A DNA stretch of 64,000 nucleotides. It comes from Marinicella pacifica (GTDB taxonomy: Bacteria; Pseudomonadota; Gammaproteobacteria; Xanthomonadales; Marinicellaceae). Position numbers and translations under genes: made by a program. Shown piece after piece: positions 18,041-26,690 of this stretch. Under the pieces are notes generated by a model. That model worked only from the letters and a program-made list of their open reading frames with translations, was not told where the DNA came from and searched no databases. Within the stretch, counting starts at the first letter, position 1. Each line of letters opens with the position of its first letter. The stretch covers positions 186,001 to 250,000 of the forward strand of contig NZ_BMEO01000001.1 in the NCBI RefSeq assembly GCF_014636635.1. The letters run 5' to 3'.

Positions 18041-18691
18041 TTAAAAGAAACCACCACTGGCTGACCCTTCAAAGCCATCATCAAAAATTAAATCCGGGTA
18101 AGCGCCATAAGCATCAATTAAGGTCGGGTCATCCGGTTCACTGGTGGTAGGATCATCAGAAAAGTAAGGCGAACCGGGAATACCATATACCACTGCTTCA
18201 TTGTAAATCACATTATGCCCAGGGTTCAGATTAACCACTTCAGCTTCAAATTCAACGACAGCATAATATCCTCCTGGGATAAAATCAATATCCACTTCTA
18301 TCTGCCATTCATTATCATTCTGATTATTTCCATAGACGACAGTACCATCACTGGTCAAAACACTACCTACGTTTAAGCTGAGTTTAGTCTCCAAGTAATC
18401 ATATAAATAAACATTATTTACGCCAAAACTTTCGTTATTACTAACTTCAATACGATAGGCCAATGTATCACCTGTCGTCACTGTGCCACTGGCATCATTA
18501 TCTGCTATAAGTTCAACTGTTTTCCCTACGGTCAAATCAAGAAAACCACTGCCTTGAAAATTATTTTCACCGGCATAATCTACTTGCAAATCATTATAAA
18601 CCGGTTGTGACTGTTCAGTCTGTTCTGCTTGAGCACCATTAAACTGTGCCGCAATTGTTATGGCACTCATGGTGGTGATTACTTTTTTCAT
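18041..18691 (-). CDS. Secreted DUF11-like protein with a PDLIFxxGFE tail
   Basis: The product is 216 residues from the ATG at 18691, which has GAGGAA at ribosome-site distance. A longer frame from 18847 adds 52 residues with no ribosome site and hides the signal peptide, so it was not used. The signal peptide is MKKVITTMSAITIAAQFNGAQA. The middle contains a DUF11/conserved-repeat-like beta domain (SGTVTTGDTLAYRIEVSN, followed by a VYLYDYLE segment). The C-terminus ends PDLIFDDGFEGSASGGFF, a tail also seen in the S8 protease at 39.7 kb. It is probably exported and surface-located; function unknown. Confidence 0.65.
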   Translation of the reverse strand: MKKVITTMSAITIAAQFNGAQAEQTEQSQPVYNDLQVDYAGENNFQGSGFLDLTVGKTVELIADNDASGTVTTGDTLAYRIEVSNNESFGVNNVYLYDYLETKLSLNVGSVLTSDGTVVYGNNQNDNEWQIEVDIDFIPGGYYAVVEFEAEVVNLNPGHNVIYNEAVVYGIPGSPYFSDDPTTSEPDDPTLIDAYGAYPDLIFDDGFEGSASGGFF

Positions 18692-18849
18692 TGATTGTTC
18701 CTCTTGGTGCGAAGCAGTTTCTGAGTTGCGTTTTTTAGCTAAGGCAACAGCTTCAACTTTTATAATAAAAGTCAGATATATTATATAAACTGTGAGAAAA
18801 ACACAATTATTAATAGACTCAATAATCAGATGTGTGCACGTTTTCACAA

Positions 18850-18988
18850 AGGAGTGCTGCTGAGCAGCACGACCCGCCGAGCCGGTTAGGCCAGGTAAAT
18901 GAAGTCATGCGGTTTCGCCGCAGGCGAATAAGCGTGACGGAATGTCCGTTAAGGCCGTGAGCGGAAGCGTAAGTCCCAAGAACACACC
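18850..18988 (+). repeat. 139-bp dispersed repeat, copy 2
   Basis: This copy is identical to 5698-5836 over all 139 bases and has the same orientation. It sits upstream of the DUF11-like gene. Hairpin positions here are 18854-18870 (GTGCTGCT/AGCAGCAC), 18914-18928 (TTCGCC/GGCGAA) and 18937-18949 (ACGGA/TCCGT). Confidence 0.9.
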
Positions 18989-19283
18989 TTTTAAATTCGA
19001 TTACCAACCTGATTTTTTAATTATCTTGTATGTGTAGAATTTAAATTGTCAACAAACAAACCACAGCTTAAACTCCAAAGGAGTTTAGTGCTTATAAAGT
19101 CCACACTGATATCTGCTCCTCGTTTATTCGCTTCCTTTGCAACAGATCATAATATGCCGCTTGAAAAGCTTCACGTTTGTTAGCTTCGTAAATTAGCCTA
19201 CGAAGAAGTATGAGTATCGCGATCGAGTGGACTAGATAGCGATTTTGGGTATCCGAATCAAGCCCGAATACATCGTGATTTAG
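18989..19283. other. Gap with a small hairpin and an open frame continuing ybeY's frame
   Basis: The left part holds a palindrome AAACTCC/GGAGTTT (19070-19086) but no gene. On the minus strand the 63 sense codons after the ybeY stop stay open in the same frame down to a TAA at 19092-19094. They read, in part, RRLIYEANKREAFQAAYYDL. There is no ATG in this frame, so it may be a decayed gene end or chance. Confidence 0.4.
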
Positions 19284-19727
19284 TTAGATGTACGGGTTTT
19301 CTATGCCCAACTCAGCCAGTAATTCAATTTCCAGGGCTTCCATGGCTTCGGCTTCGGTGTCTTCGATGTGGTCGTAGCCTAACAGGTGCAGGCAGCCGTG
19401 GATGGTGAGGTGGGCCCAGTGATTGTTGATGGATTTGTTTTGTTCTAAGGCTTCTTCTTCAACAACGGGCGCGCAGATGGCAAGATCGCCAAGGTGGTTT
19501 GAGTCGACAAAATCGGGAATTTCTGACGGGAAAGACAGGACGTTGGTGGGTTTGTCTTTTTGGCGGTAAGTGCTGTTAAGGTCCCGGCTTTCGGTTTTAT
19601 CAACTATTTTGATACAGACTTCGCCGCTGATATTGAGTTTTTTGGCGATCTGATTCAGCCAGTTTTGGAACTGGTCAGCATCAGGTACAGGCAGATTATC
19701 TTCGTTGATAAGATCAAGTTGTATCAT
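19284..19727 (-). CDS. ybeY: Endoribonuclease YbeY (16S rRNA 3' maturation)
   Basis: The product is 147 residues, the usual YbeY size. The zinc-binding signature appears as [15 protein letters not shown] (HxxxHxxxxxH form), after the conserved [20 protein letters not shown] segment. YbeY takes part in 16S rRNA 3' end processing and late 70S quality control. It follows phoH by 23 bp on the same strand, the standard miaB-phoH-ybeY order. The usual downstream partners corC/ybeX and lnt are not present after it. Confidence 0.95.
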   Translation of the reverse strand: MIQLDLINEDNLPVPDADQFQNWLNQIAKKLNISGEVCIKIVDKTESRDLNSTYRQKDKPTNVLSFPSEIPDFVDSNHLGDLAICAPVVEEEALEQNKSINNHWAHLTIHGCLHLLGYDHIEDTEAEAMEALEIELLAELGIENPYI

Positions 19728-19750
19728 TCACACGATTGGATTCATAATCA

Positions 19751-20734
19751 TTATTGATTATCGTAGGCGTCAACGATTTTTTGCACCAGTGAATGACGCA
19801 CCACGTCTTTGGATTTAAACCAGGAAAAACTGATGCCTTTAATATCTTGCAGAATATTCATGGCATGTTTTAAACCGGATTGCTCGCCGGGGCGCAGATC
19901 AATCTGGGTGATGTCTCCGGTCACCACCACGGTGGTGTTAAAGCCGGTGCGGGTAAGGAACATTTTCATTTGCTCAATCGTGGTGTTTTGTGCTTCATCC
20001 AGAATCACAAAGGCATCGTTTAAGGTTCGACCACGCATAAAAGCCAGCGGCGCGACTTCAATTTCGTTTTTCTCGAGCATTTTTTCGACTTTATTATGCC
20101 CCAGCATATCGTACAGGGCATCGTACAATGGGCGTAAATAAGGATCGACCTTTTCGCTGAGATCTCCGGGCAAAAATCCCAGCCGTTCGCCGGCTTCTAC
20201 CGCCGGTCTGACCAGCACCAAACGGCGCACCCGATCGGTAACAAAGGCTTCTACCGCACAAGCCACCGCCAGATAAGTTTTACCGGTACCGGCGGGACCA
20301 ATACCAAAGTTGATGTCATGGGTGACGATGTTATGCAGATAGGCTTTTTGGTTATCAGAACGTCCGGTAATCACGCCGGCTTTGGTACGAATGGCGACAT
20401 CTTGTGGCTGGTAATCCGGTTTGGTGGCGTTACCGGCCAGAATGACGTGCACAATTTCCGGATTCAGGGCTTCTTTTCTGGCTTCTTTGGCCAATAGGTT
20501 CAGCATTTGCACGGCTTGATTCACCTGTGCTTCCTCGCCTGAAATCTGAAAATTCTGGCCGCGGGCTTTGATGTCTGTACCGGTGTGCTTCGCCAGCATT
20601 TTTAAATGGCTGTCATGTAAACCATAAAGATTAATCAAACTGCCATTATTAATATCAGGAAAATTAAGTTTACGGACACTGTTGTTATCGGGTGCTTCGT
20701 TTGTGTTGTTCGGTTGCTTTGGTTGTTCAGTCAT
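19751..20734 (-). CDS. ybeZ: PhoH-family ATPase (YbeZ)
   Basis: The product is 327 residues from ATG 20734, which overlaps the miaB stop by eight bases (ATGACTGA). A longer frame to 20803 lies inside miaB and was rejected. An N-terminal KH-like segment precedes the PhoH ATPase domain with Walker [12 protein letters not shown] and Walker [11 protein letters not shown]. YbeZ works with YbeY in RNA processing. Translational coupling to miaB is likely from the overlap. Confidence 0.93.
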   Translation of the reverse strand: MTEQPKQPNNTNEAPDNNSVRKLNFPDINNGSLINLYGLHDSHLKMLAKHTGTDIKARGQNFQISGEEAQVNQAVQMLNLLAKEARKEALNPEIVHVILAGNATKPDYQPQDVAIRTKAGVITGRSDNQKAYLHNIVTHDINFGIGPAGTGKTYLAVACAVEAFVTDRVRRLVLVRPAVEAGERLGFLPGDLSEKVDPYLRPLYDALYDMLGHNKVEKMLEKNEIEVAPLAFMRGRTLNDAFVILDEAQNTTIEQMKMFLTRTGFNTTVVVTGDITQIDLRPGEQSGLKHAMNILQDIKGISFSWFKSKDVVRHSLVQKIVDAYDNQ

Positions 20735-22058
20735 TAATATGTACACGGCCTCGTAATGAGTTTCGTAATGCTTCGGTGATGTTGACATCCACCAACTGCC
20801 CAATCAGACGTTTTGGTCCGGCGAAGTTCACCACCCGGTTATTTTCTGTCTTACCGGACAGCTCTTCATCAGACCATTTAGAGGTGCCTTCCACCAGCAC
20901 TTTTTCGGTGGTGCCGACCATATTTTGTGAAATTTTAGCAGCCATATCATTGATGGTGGCTTGTAAGCGCTGCAGGCGTTCTTTTTTCTCGTCCAGGGGC
21001 GTATTATCCGGCAGGGAAGCCGCCGGCGTGCCGGGACGCGCTGAATAGATAAAACTGAAGGATTGATCAAAACCAATGTCTTCAATTAACTTCATGGTGT
21101 CTTCAAAGTCTTTGGCCGTTTCACCGGGAAAGCCGACAATAAAATCAGAAGATAAAGAAATATCGGGCCGCACTTCCCGCAGTTTGCGGATTTTTTGTTT
21201 GTATTCGAGGGCGGTGTGGTTACGCTTCATCATCGACAACACCCGGTCTGAACCACTTTGTACCGGCAAATGCAGGTAATTCACCAGTTCAGGGACATCT
21301 CGGTACGCTTCAATTAAACCATCAGAAAACTCTGTTGGATGAGAAGTGGTAAAACGAATCCGCTCAATACCATCAATGGCGGCCACATAATGAATCAACA
21401 AAGCCAGATCAACCACGTCGCCGGTGTGAGACAGGCCGCGGTAAGCATTGACATTCTGACCCAGCAGATTCACTTCTTTCACACCCTGCTCGGCCAATTT
21501 CATGATTTCTTCCAGTACACTGTCCAACGGTCTGGAAATTTCTTCGCCACGGGTATAAGGCACCACACAGAAACTGCAATATTTACTGCAACCTTCCATT
21601 ATCGAGACAAACGCAGTGGGTCCTTCTTTACGTGGCTCGGGCAAATTGTCGAATTTTTCAATTTCAGGAAAACTGATATCCACCTGCGGCTTGTTTTGAG
21701 CCTGACGTTCATCCAATAATTGTGGTAACCGGTGAATGGTTTGCGGGCCGAACACCAAATCCACAAACGGTGCCCGTTTAATAATCGCTTCACCTTCCTG
21801 AGACGCCACACAACCGGCGACTCCAATGACCAGCTCAGGTTTTTTGTCTTTTAATTTTCGCCAACGTCCTAATTGTGAAAAAACTTTTTCCTGTGCTTTT
21901 TCACGTATTGAGCAGGTATTGATTAAAATCACATCTGCGTCTTCTTCGTTGTCGGTCACGGTCATACCGCGATTAGCCATAAGCACATCGCGCATTTTGT
22001 CAGAATCATATTCATTCATCTGACAGCCGTGGGTTTTGATAAATACTTTTCCACTCAT
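20727..22058 (-). CDS. miaB: MiaB, tRNA-2-methylthio-N6-dimethylallyladenosine synthase
   Basis: The product is 443 residues. The N-terminal UPF0004 domain has its three cysteines in [21 protein letters not shown] and GVAGCVAS. The radical-SAM cluster is CSKYCSFCV, and a TRAM domain forms the C-terminus. MiaB adds the methylthio group to i6A37 of tRNAs that read codons starting with U. It heads the miaB-ybeZ-ybeY operon. Confidence 0.97.
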   Translation of the reverse strand: MSGKVFIKTHGCQMNEYDSDKMRDVLMANRGMTVTDNEEDADVILINTCSIREKAQEKVFSQLGRWRKLKDKKPELVIGVAGCVASQEGEAIIKRAPFVDLVFGPQTIHRLPQLLDERQAQNKPQVDISFPEIEKFDNLPEPRKEGPTAFVSIMEGCSKYCSFCVVPYTRGEEISRPLDSVLEEIMKLAEQGVKEVNLLGQNVNAYRGLSHTGDVVDLALLIHYVAAIDGIERIRFTTSHPTEFSDGLIEAYRDVPELVNYLHLPVQSGSDRVLSMMKRNHTALEYKQKIRKLREVRPDISLSSDFIVGFPGETAKDFEDTMKLIEDIGFDQSFSFIYSARPGTPAASLPDNTPLDEKKERLQRLQATINDMAAKISQNMVGTTEKVLVEGTSKWSDEELSGKTENNRVVNFAGPKRLIGQLVDVNITEALRNSLRGRVHIND

Positions 22059-22069
22059 CTTGATTTAGA

Positions 22070-22711
22070 TTATGTTTTGGGTTTCAGTCGATTGACCAAT
22101 TGTACTATGATTTGGGCGGTTAAACCCCAAATCACGTCACCATTATACGTAAATTCCGCATATTCTTTGACCCCGTCGCCGGTTTTAATGCGGTGATTAA
22201 TTCTGTTTTGAGGCGCTTGAAAATAAGCAAAGGGTACGCCAAATGTTCTCTCCACCTCATCTTCACACAAGTTCAGATGATCAGCTTGTTTGATTTCACC
22301 GACAAACGGCGTCACGTAAAAACCACTGATGGACTCAACACTGTCCAAAAAACCCCATAAGTCAATACGCGACCTGGGCACGCCGATTTCTTCTTCGGTT
22401 TCCCGCAAAGCGGTGTGCCGGATGTTTTTGTCTTGGTTTTCATAGGCACCGCCTGGAAAACTCACCTGTCCAGAGTGGTGTTTAAGCTGACTGTGGCGCT
22501 GAGTTAACAAAACCCAAGGCTCACCATCCCGCCAGTAAAAAGGAAACAACACCGCCGCGGCCCGCTCGCTGTTCAAAGCCGAACCGAACCAAACATCTTT
22601 GGCAATCAATTGTTGATTAAGGTGTTTTTGTATATGCTGTTTAAACTGAGAATCCAATGTTTTGTTTGACTTAAGCAAAAAAGGCAAGTTTTTACACTTG
22701 CCTTTGGTCAT
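22070..22711 (-). CDS. CoA-type Nudix hydrolase (NudL/YeaB-like)
   Basis: The frame gives up to 213 residues. The Nudix box is FPGGAYENQDKNIRHTALRE followed by TEEEIGV, with the spacing seen in NudL-type CoA pyrophosphatases, which cleave CoA to 3'-phospho-AMP and 4'-phosphopantetheine. The first ATG at 22711 lies inside the terminator hairpin of the upstream FKBP gene. The true start is therefore probably a TTG further in (codon 12 at 22678 or codon 19 at 22657). The gene lies 11 bp upstream of miaB. Confidence 0.82.
   Translation of the reverse strand: MTKGKCKNLPFLLKSNKTLDSQFKQHIQKHLNQQLIAKDVWFGSALNSERAAAVLFPFYWRDGEPWVLLTQRHSQLKHHSGQVSFPGGAYENQDKNIRHTALRETEEEIGVPRSRIDLWGFLDSVESISGFYVTPFVGEIKQADHLNLCEDEVERTFGVPFAYFQAPQNRINHRIKTGDGVKEYAEFTYNGDVIWGLTAQIIVQLVNRLKPKT
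22676..22706 (-). terminator. Rho-independent terminator of the FKBP gene
   Basis: On the minus strand the stem AAGGCAAG / CTTGCCTT (22697-22704 with 22681-22688) is followed by a run of T residues. It lies 24 bp after the FKBP stop codon. It overlaps the first codons of the Nudix open frame, which supports a later Nudix start. Confidence 0.8.
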
Positions 22712-22729
22712 ATAATTGTGTCAAAAGGC

Positions 22730-23467
22730 TTATTTAATGTCAACCAAATGAACATCAAAGACCAGTACTTCATTGGGACCGATAGGCCCTTGTCCTTGTT
22801 GGCCGTAAGCCATTTCAGGGGGTAAAAAGACTTGCCATTTGTCTCCTTTTTGCATCATCGGTATGATTTCTTTCCAGCCTTTCATACCCACTTTAGACAT
22901 GTCCATTTCTAAGGGTTGACCGCGGTCATAAGTGCTGTCAAATTCTTGGTAGTTATCAAAATTATCGTTACCGATTAACTTGCCTGAGTAATGCACCACG
23001 ACGGTGTCATCCAGAGAAGCATTTTTGCCGGAACCTTCCTCGATGACACGGTACTGAATGCCCGAAGCCAGTTCTTTAATGCCGGTTTTCTTCCGGTTCT
23101 GAGCCAAAAACTCGTCACTGCGCTTTTTGTTGTCATCAGCAATTTTCTTGTATTGTTCAGCCTGGAACAACTGAAGTTTACGCTGATACTTAGCGAACTC
23201 TTCCGCCATTTTTTCACGCTCAAAGCTCGGATCTTTTTCAGCGGCCGCATCTTTTAAACCGGCCACAGCCTGATCAATATTCAACTCAAAATCACTGGAT
23301 TTGCGTCCCGCCATTTGTAAGCCCATGCGATAACCCACCGCGTAGGAAGTCATGTTTTTGTCAAACGTGATATCTGCACTTTTAGGCAATTCTTTCTGGC
23401 TTGCCTCATTTTGAGCAAAAACCGCTAAAGACATGATGAGTAATGTCACTGTGAGTAATTGTTTCAT
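22730..23467 (-). CDS. FKBP-type peptidyl-prolyl isomerase (FkpA/Mip-like)
   Basis: The product is 245 residues from ATG 23467, which has GAGGTACGGA as ribosome site; a longer frame to 23524 has none. A signal peptide (MKQLLTVTLLIMSLAVFAQ) is followed by the FKBP_N dimerisation domain and a C-terminal FKBP domain (residues about 130-245, with DTVVVHYSGKLIG and the VFLPPEMAYG loop). It is a periplasmic folding helper that isomerises proline bonds. It ends in its own terminator. Confidence 0.92.
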   Translation of the reverse strand: MKQLLTVTLLIMSLAVFAQNEASQKELPKSADITFDKNMTSYAVGYRMGLQMAGRKSSDFELNIDQAVAGLKDAAAEKDPSFEREKMAEEFAKYQRKLQLFQAEQYKKIADDNKKRSDEFLAQNRKKTGIKELASGIQYRVIEEGSGKNASLDDTVVVHYSGKLIGNDNFDNYQEFDSTYDRGQPLEMDMSKVGMKGWKEIIPMMQKGDKWQVFLPPEMAYGQQGQGPIGPNEVLVFDVHLVDIK

Positions 23468-23611
23468 TCCGTACCTCAGATTGATTAAGCGGCGTATTTT
23501 ACGCCACGAATAGTTGTAAAACAAGACAGGCCCGGGATTAATAAGTTCCGATTCAGGGTTTATTTAAACAAAGTTTTTATCGGCACTTGACGTTCTAATT
23601 TCGGTGAAGCT

Positions 23612-23620
23612 TGGTATAAT
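23612..23620 (+). promoter_or_regulatory. Extended -10 promoter of the enoyl-CoA hydratase gene
   Basis: TGGTATAAT is an extended -10 (TGnTATAAT) 29 bases before the ATG. The -35 candidate TTGACG lies too far away (22 bases), so the extended element probably compensates. Confidence 0.5.
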
Positions 23621-23648
23621 TTGCTTTTTCATCTATTCAAGAGGAGCC

Positions 23649-24425
23649 ATGGCAAACGTACTGACTGAACTGAACAAGCATATTTTCACCATCACCTTGA
23701 ACCGTCCCGATAAGCTCAATGCGCTTAACCAGGAGACCCTAAGTCAATTAAAACAAGCCGCCGAAGAAGCGGCACAAAACGAAGACGTGCGTGTGATTAT
23801 TATCACAGGAAGCGGTGAAAAAGCCTTTGTGGCAGGCGCGGATATCAATGAACTGGCCAAAACAAATGCCATCACCGGTATGCAATTTGCCCAATATGGC
23901 CAGCAAGTGTTTAATGCCATCGAAAACTGCGGCAAACCGGTGATCGCGGCTGTTAATGGCTTTGCACTGGGCGGCGGTTGTGAACTGGCCATGGCTTGTC
24001 ATTTGCGCATCGCCAGTGACAACGCCCGCTTTGGGCAGCCTGAAATCAAGCTTGGTGTCATTCCGGGTTTCGGCGGCACCCAACGCCTGACCCGTCTGGT
24101 GGGCAAAGGCAAAGCCATGGAAATGAACCTGCTCGGTGACATGGTGTCAGCCGATCAAGCCGAACAAATGGGCCTGGTTAACCTGGTTGTTCCACAAGGC
24201 GAATTGATGAAAACCGTACATAAAGTGGCGGAACAACTGGTCAATTCGGCACCCATTGCTTTGCGCATGATTATTGACAGCATTAACCGTGGTCTCGAAT
24301 GCGGCATGTCCGAAGCGCTGGATTATGAAGTCAAAGCTTTTGGTGTGTGTTGTTCATCAGAAGACAAAAACGAAGGCACCGCAGCCTTTTTAGAAAAACG
24401 TCAGGCTAAATTCACCGGCCAATAA
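23649..24425 (+). CDS. Enoyl-CoA hydratase/isomerase (crotonase family)
   Basis: The product is 258 residues from ATG 23649, with GAGGAG directly upstream; the frame from 23604 lies upstream of this site. The crotonase signature is present: the oxyanion region in AFVAGADI, the first catalytic Glu in ALGGGCELAMA and the second in FGQPEIKLGVIPGFGG. Both glutamates are kept, so hydratase activity is plausible, most likely short-chain enoyl-CoA hydration in beta-oxidation. No other fad gene is adjacent. Confidence 0.92.
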   Translation: MANVLTELNKHIFTITLNRPDKLNALNQETLSQLKQAAEEAAQNEDVRVIIITGSGEKAFVAGADINELAKTNAITGMQFAQYGQQVFNAIENCGKPVIAAVNGFALGGGCELAMACHLRIASDNARFGQPEIKLGVIPGFGGTQRLTRLVGKGKAMEMNLLGDMVSADQAEQMGLVNLVVPQGELMKTVHKVAEQLVNSAPIALRMIIDSINRGLECGMSEALDYEVKAFGVCCSSEDKNEGTAAFLEKRQAKFTGQ

Positions 24426-24445
24426 CGTAAATCAATAATTCAATC

Positions 24446-24480
24446 CTAAAAAAAGCCCGACTCGCATCGGGCTTTTTTTC
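24446..24480. terminator. Bidirectional terminator
   Basis: AAAAAGCCCGA - CTCGCA - TCGGGCTTTTTTT is a strong stem with A-runs on one side and T-runs on the other. It serves the enoyl-CoA hydratase gene on the plus strand and the OPT transporter gene on the minus strand. Confidence 0.9.
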
Positions 24481-24495
24481 TGCATTATCGTTAGG

Positions 24496-26532
24496 TCAGC
24501 TCTGATTTACCTTGCGGTAAGTGTAAATAATCACCGCAACAAAGGTCGCCACACCGAGCCAGCCGGCCCAGGCAAAACCTTGCATAAACGGCACCTGACC
24601 CTGGAACATCACAGCCGCCACCGCCACCAGAACACCCATTAAAGCTTCACCGGTAATTAAACCCGATGCCAGCAATAAACCTGTGGCATTTTTGCGGCCA
24701 CGGGCTTCTTTGGGTAGTTTTATGGCTTTCTTCTGGAGATAATACGACAGCAAACCACCGATAAAGATGGGCACTGAAAGCCCCAGCGGCAGATAAACAC
24801 CCACCGCCACAGCCAGTACCGGAAAGCGAAAATCAGAACCACGTTTTTCCTGGATTTTATCCAGAATAATTAGCGCCACTGCCAAAGCAAAACCAATAAA
24901 AATAAAAGTCCACTCTATGCCACCGCCAAAAATACCGCTGGCCAGGGCCTCCATTAATCCGGCTTGCGGCGCTGCCAAGGGCTGCGCATCGGGATTTAAA
25001 GGTGATGGACGGCCGATGCCGTAACCCTGATCCAGTACATTCAATACAAAAGGAATCACCAGGGCAGCGGCCACCACACCCACCACCTGAAAAATCTGTT
25101 GCCGCCAGGGTGTCGCCCCGACCACATGTCCACATTTTAAATCCTGCATATTATCCCCGGCAATCGCCGCTGCCGAACAGATTAAACCGGCCAGGAAAAT
25201 CACCGCAATCGGCCCTAAGGTGGCTGCTGGACCTTCGTTGCCCATGATTTGAAACAAAATCAAAGCCGACACAATGACAGTGGCAATGGTGACACCGGAA
25301 ATCGGGTTATTGGATGAGCCCACCAAACCTGCCATATAACCGGCCACTGAAGCGAAAATAAAACCAAAAACCAGCATCAAAAAAGTCATAATGGAGGCAA
25401 TCATCACGGCATCCGGATAATCACCTAAGGCTGTTTTAAAGATAAAAAAGACCGGCACAATGGCCAACAGAACCACCAATCCCACATAATGAATCGGTGT
25501 GTCAAATTCCGTGCGGGGAATGCCGCCCTGGTGGTTGTCACTGCTTTTGTAGGCGTCTAAGCTTGATTTAACACCCTGCCATAAAGGTTTAGCCAGACTA
25601 ATTAATGACCACAAACCGCCAATCATCATGGCGCCGACACCTATACGGCGGTTGTTTTGCCAGGATTCGCCGGCAATCTGTCCCCATTGGGCTGCTGTCA
25701 GTTCGCTGACCGGTGTCGCCGTGTCAATACCGGTGGCCGCCATAATGGCATCACCATTAAACGCCCAGTTCAGTGGCACACCAATTATCGTACCGATTAC
25801 ACCACCTAAGAAAACCAGAAAAGCAATATTTAAACCAACAATAAAGCCCACACCCAGCAATGCCGGACTGAGGGTGATATTTGCCATAAACAGATAACCA
25901 CCGCTAAATAATGACTTAACCGTGGCGAGTCCTGACGCCAGCAGACCGATGCCCGATTCGAATAATTTCACCACACCGCCAATCAATGCCGCTTTTAATA
26001 AAGTGGCAAAACCTTGCGAAGCAACGGTGTCTTTAACATCGTGTAACCGGTCATTTTCTATACCGCCTGTTTTCAGAACTTCAGCGGTGGCCACCCCTTC
26101 GGGAAATTTCAATTTGGCCTCGACAATCAAGGCTTTTCTTAACGGAATGGTAAAAGCCACCCCCAAAATACCGCCGACCACGGCAATCGCCACCATCGGC
26201 CCATAATCATAACCGCTCCAGGCTTTCATAATCACCAGTGCCGGTATGGTAAAGATAATGCCCGCCACCAGAGATTCACCAGCCGAGGCCGCGGTCTGCA
26301 CCATATTGTTTTCCAAAATGGTGGAACGCCTGAATAAGCGCAACAACCCCATGGACACAGCAGCGGCGGGGATACTGGCTGAAACCGTCAACCCCACCAA
26401 CAAACCAATATACGCATTGGCCGCCGCCAAAACCATGGACAATAAAGCACCTAAAATCAGGGCTTTTACCGTTAATTCTGCAATATTTCGCTCGGCCGGT
26501 ACCACCGGTATATCAACTTGGTTTTCAGCCAT
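24496..26532 (-). CDS. OPT-family oligopeptide transporter
   Basis: The product is 678 residues and highly hydrophobic with about 14-16 membrane spans. The N-terminal half has ALILGALLSMVLAAANAYIG and the NNPISGVTIATVIVSAL segment typical of the OPT/YSL superfamily. The bacterial branch imports peptides or metal-chelate complexes with protons. The substrate is not predictable. It is transcribed alone, toward the shared terminator. Confidence 0.88.
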   Translation of the reverse strand: MAENQVDIPVVPAERNIAELTVKALILGALLSMVLAAANAYIGLLVGLTVSASIPAAAVSMGLLRLFRRSTILENNMVQTAASAGESLVAGIIFTIPALVIMKAWSGYDYGPMVAIAVVGGILGVAFTIPLRKALIVEAKLKFPEGVATAEVLKTGGIENDRLHDVKDTVASQGFATLLKAALIGGVVKLFESGIGLLASGLATVKSLFSGGYLFMANITLSPALLGVGFIVGLNIAFLVFLGGVIGTIIGVPLNWAFNGDAIMAATGIDTATPVSELTAAQWGQIAGESWQNNRRIGVGAMMIGGLWSLISLAKPLWQGVKSSLDAYKSSDNHQGGIPRTEFDTPIHYVGLVVLLAIVPVFFIFKTALGDYPDAVMIASIMTFLMLVFGFIFASVAGYMAGLVGSSNNPISGVTIATVIVSALILFQIMGNEGPAATLGPIAVIFLAGLICSAAAIAGDNMQDLKCGHVVGATPWRQQIFQVVGVVAAALVIPFVLNVLDQGYGIGRPSPLNPDAQPLAAPQAGLMEALASGIFGGGIEWTFIFIGFALAVALIILDKIQEKRGSDFRFPVLAVAVGVYLPLGLSVPIFIGGLLSYYLQKKAIKLPKEARGRKNATGLLLASGLITGEALMGVLVAVAAVMFQGQVPFMQGFAWAGWLGVATFVAVIIYTYRKVNQS

Positions 26533-26690
26533 AAGACCTCCTCTAATTACAATGAAATGTTAAAAACTCATTATCATACTGGAATTGTCTCAGGCTTGCA
26601 TGGTTTTTAAGGCACCAAAAAGCACAAAACCCACTGATTTAATGGGCTATGGTTATATTCAACTTTAAATTAGTGTTAGCGCAATATACA

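Noticed and set aside
18850-18988. The 139-bp repeat as an integron attC site
   Set aside because: A GTTAGGC core-like word is present, but no matching RYYYAAC partner or integrase was found and the hairpins are short and separate.
18819-19007. ORF across the 139-bp repeat on the minus strand, also present at 5664-5969
   Set aside because: The peptide is identical in both copies because the DNA is identical; outside the repeat the two frames differ and there is no ribosome site.
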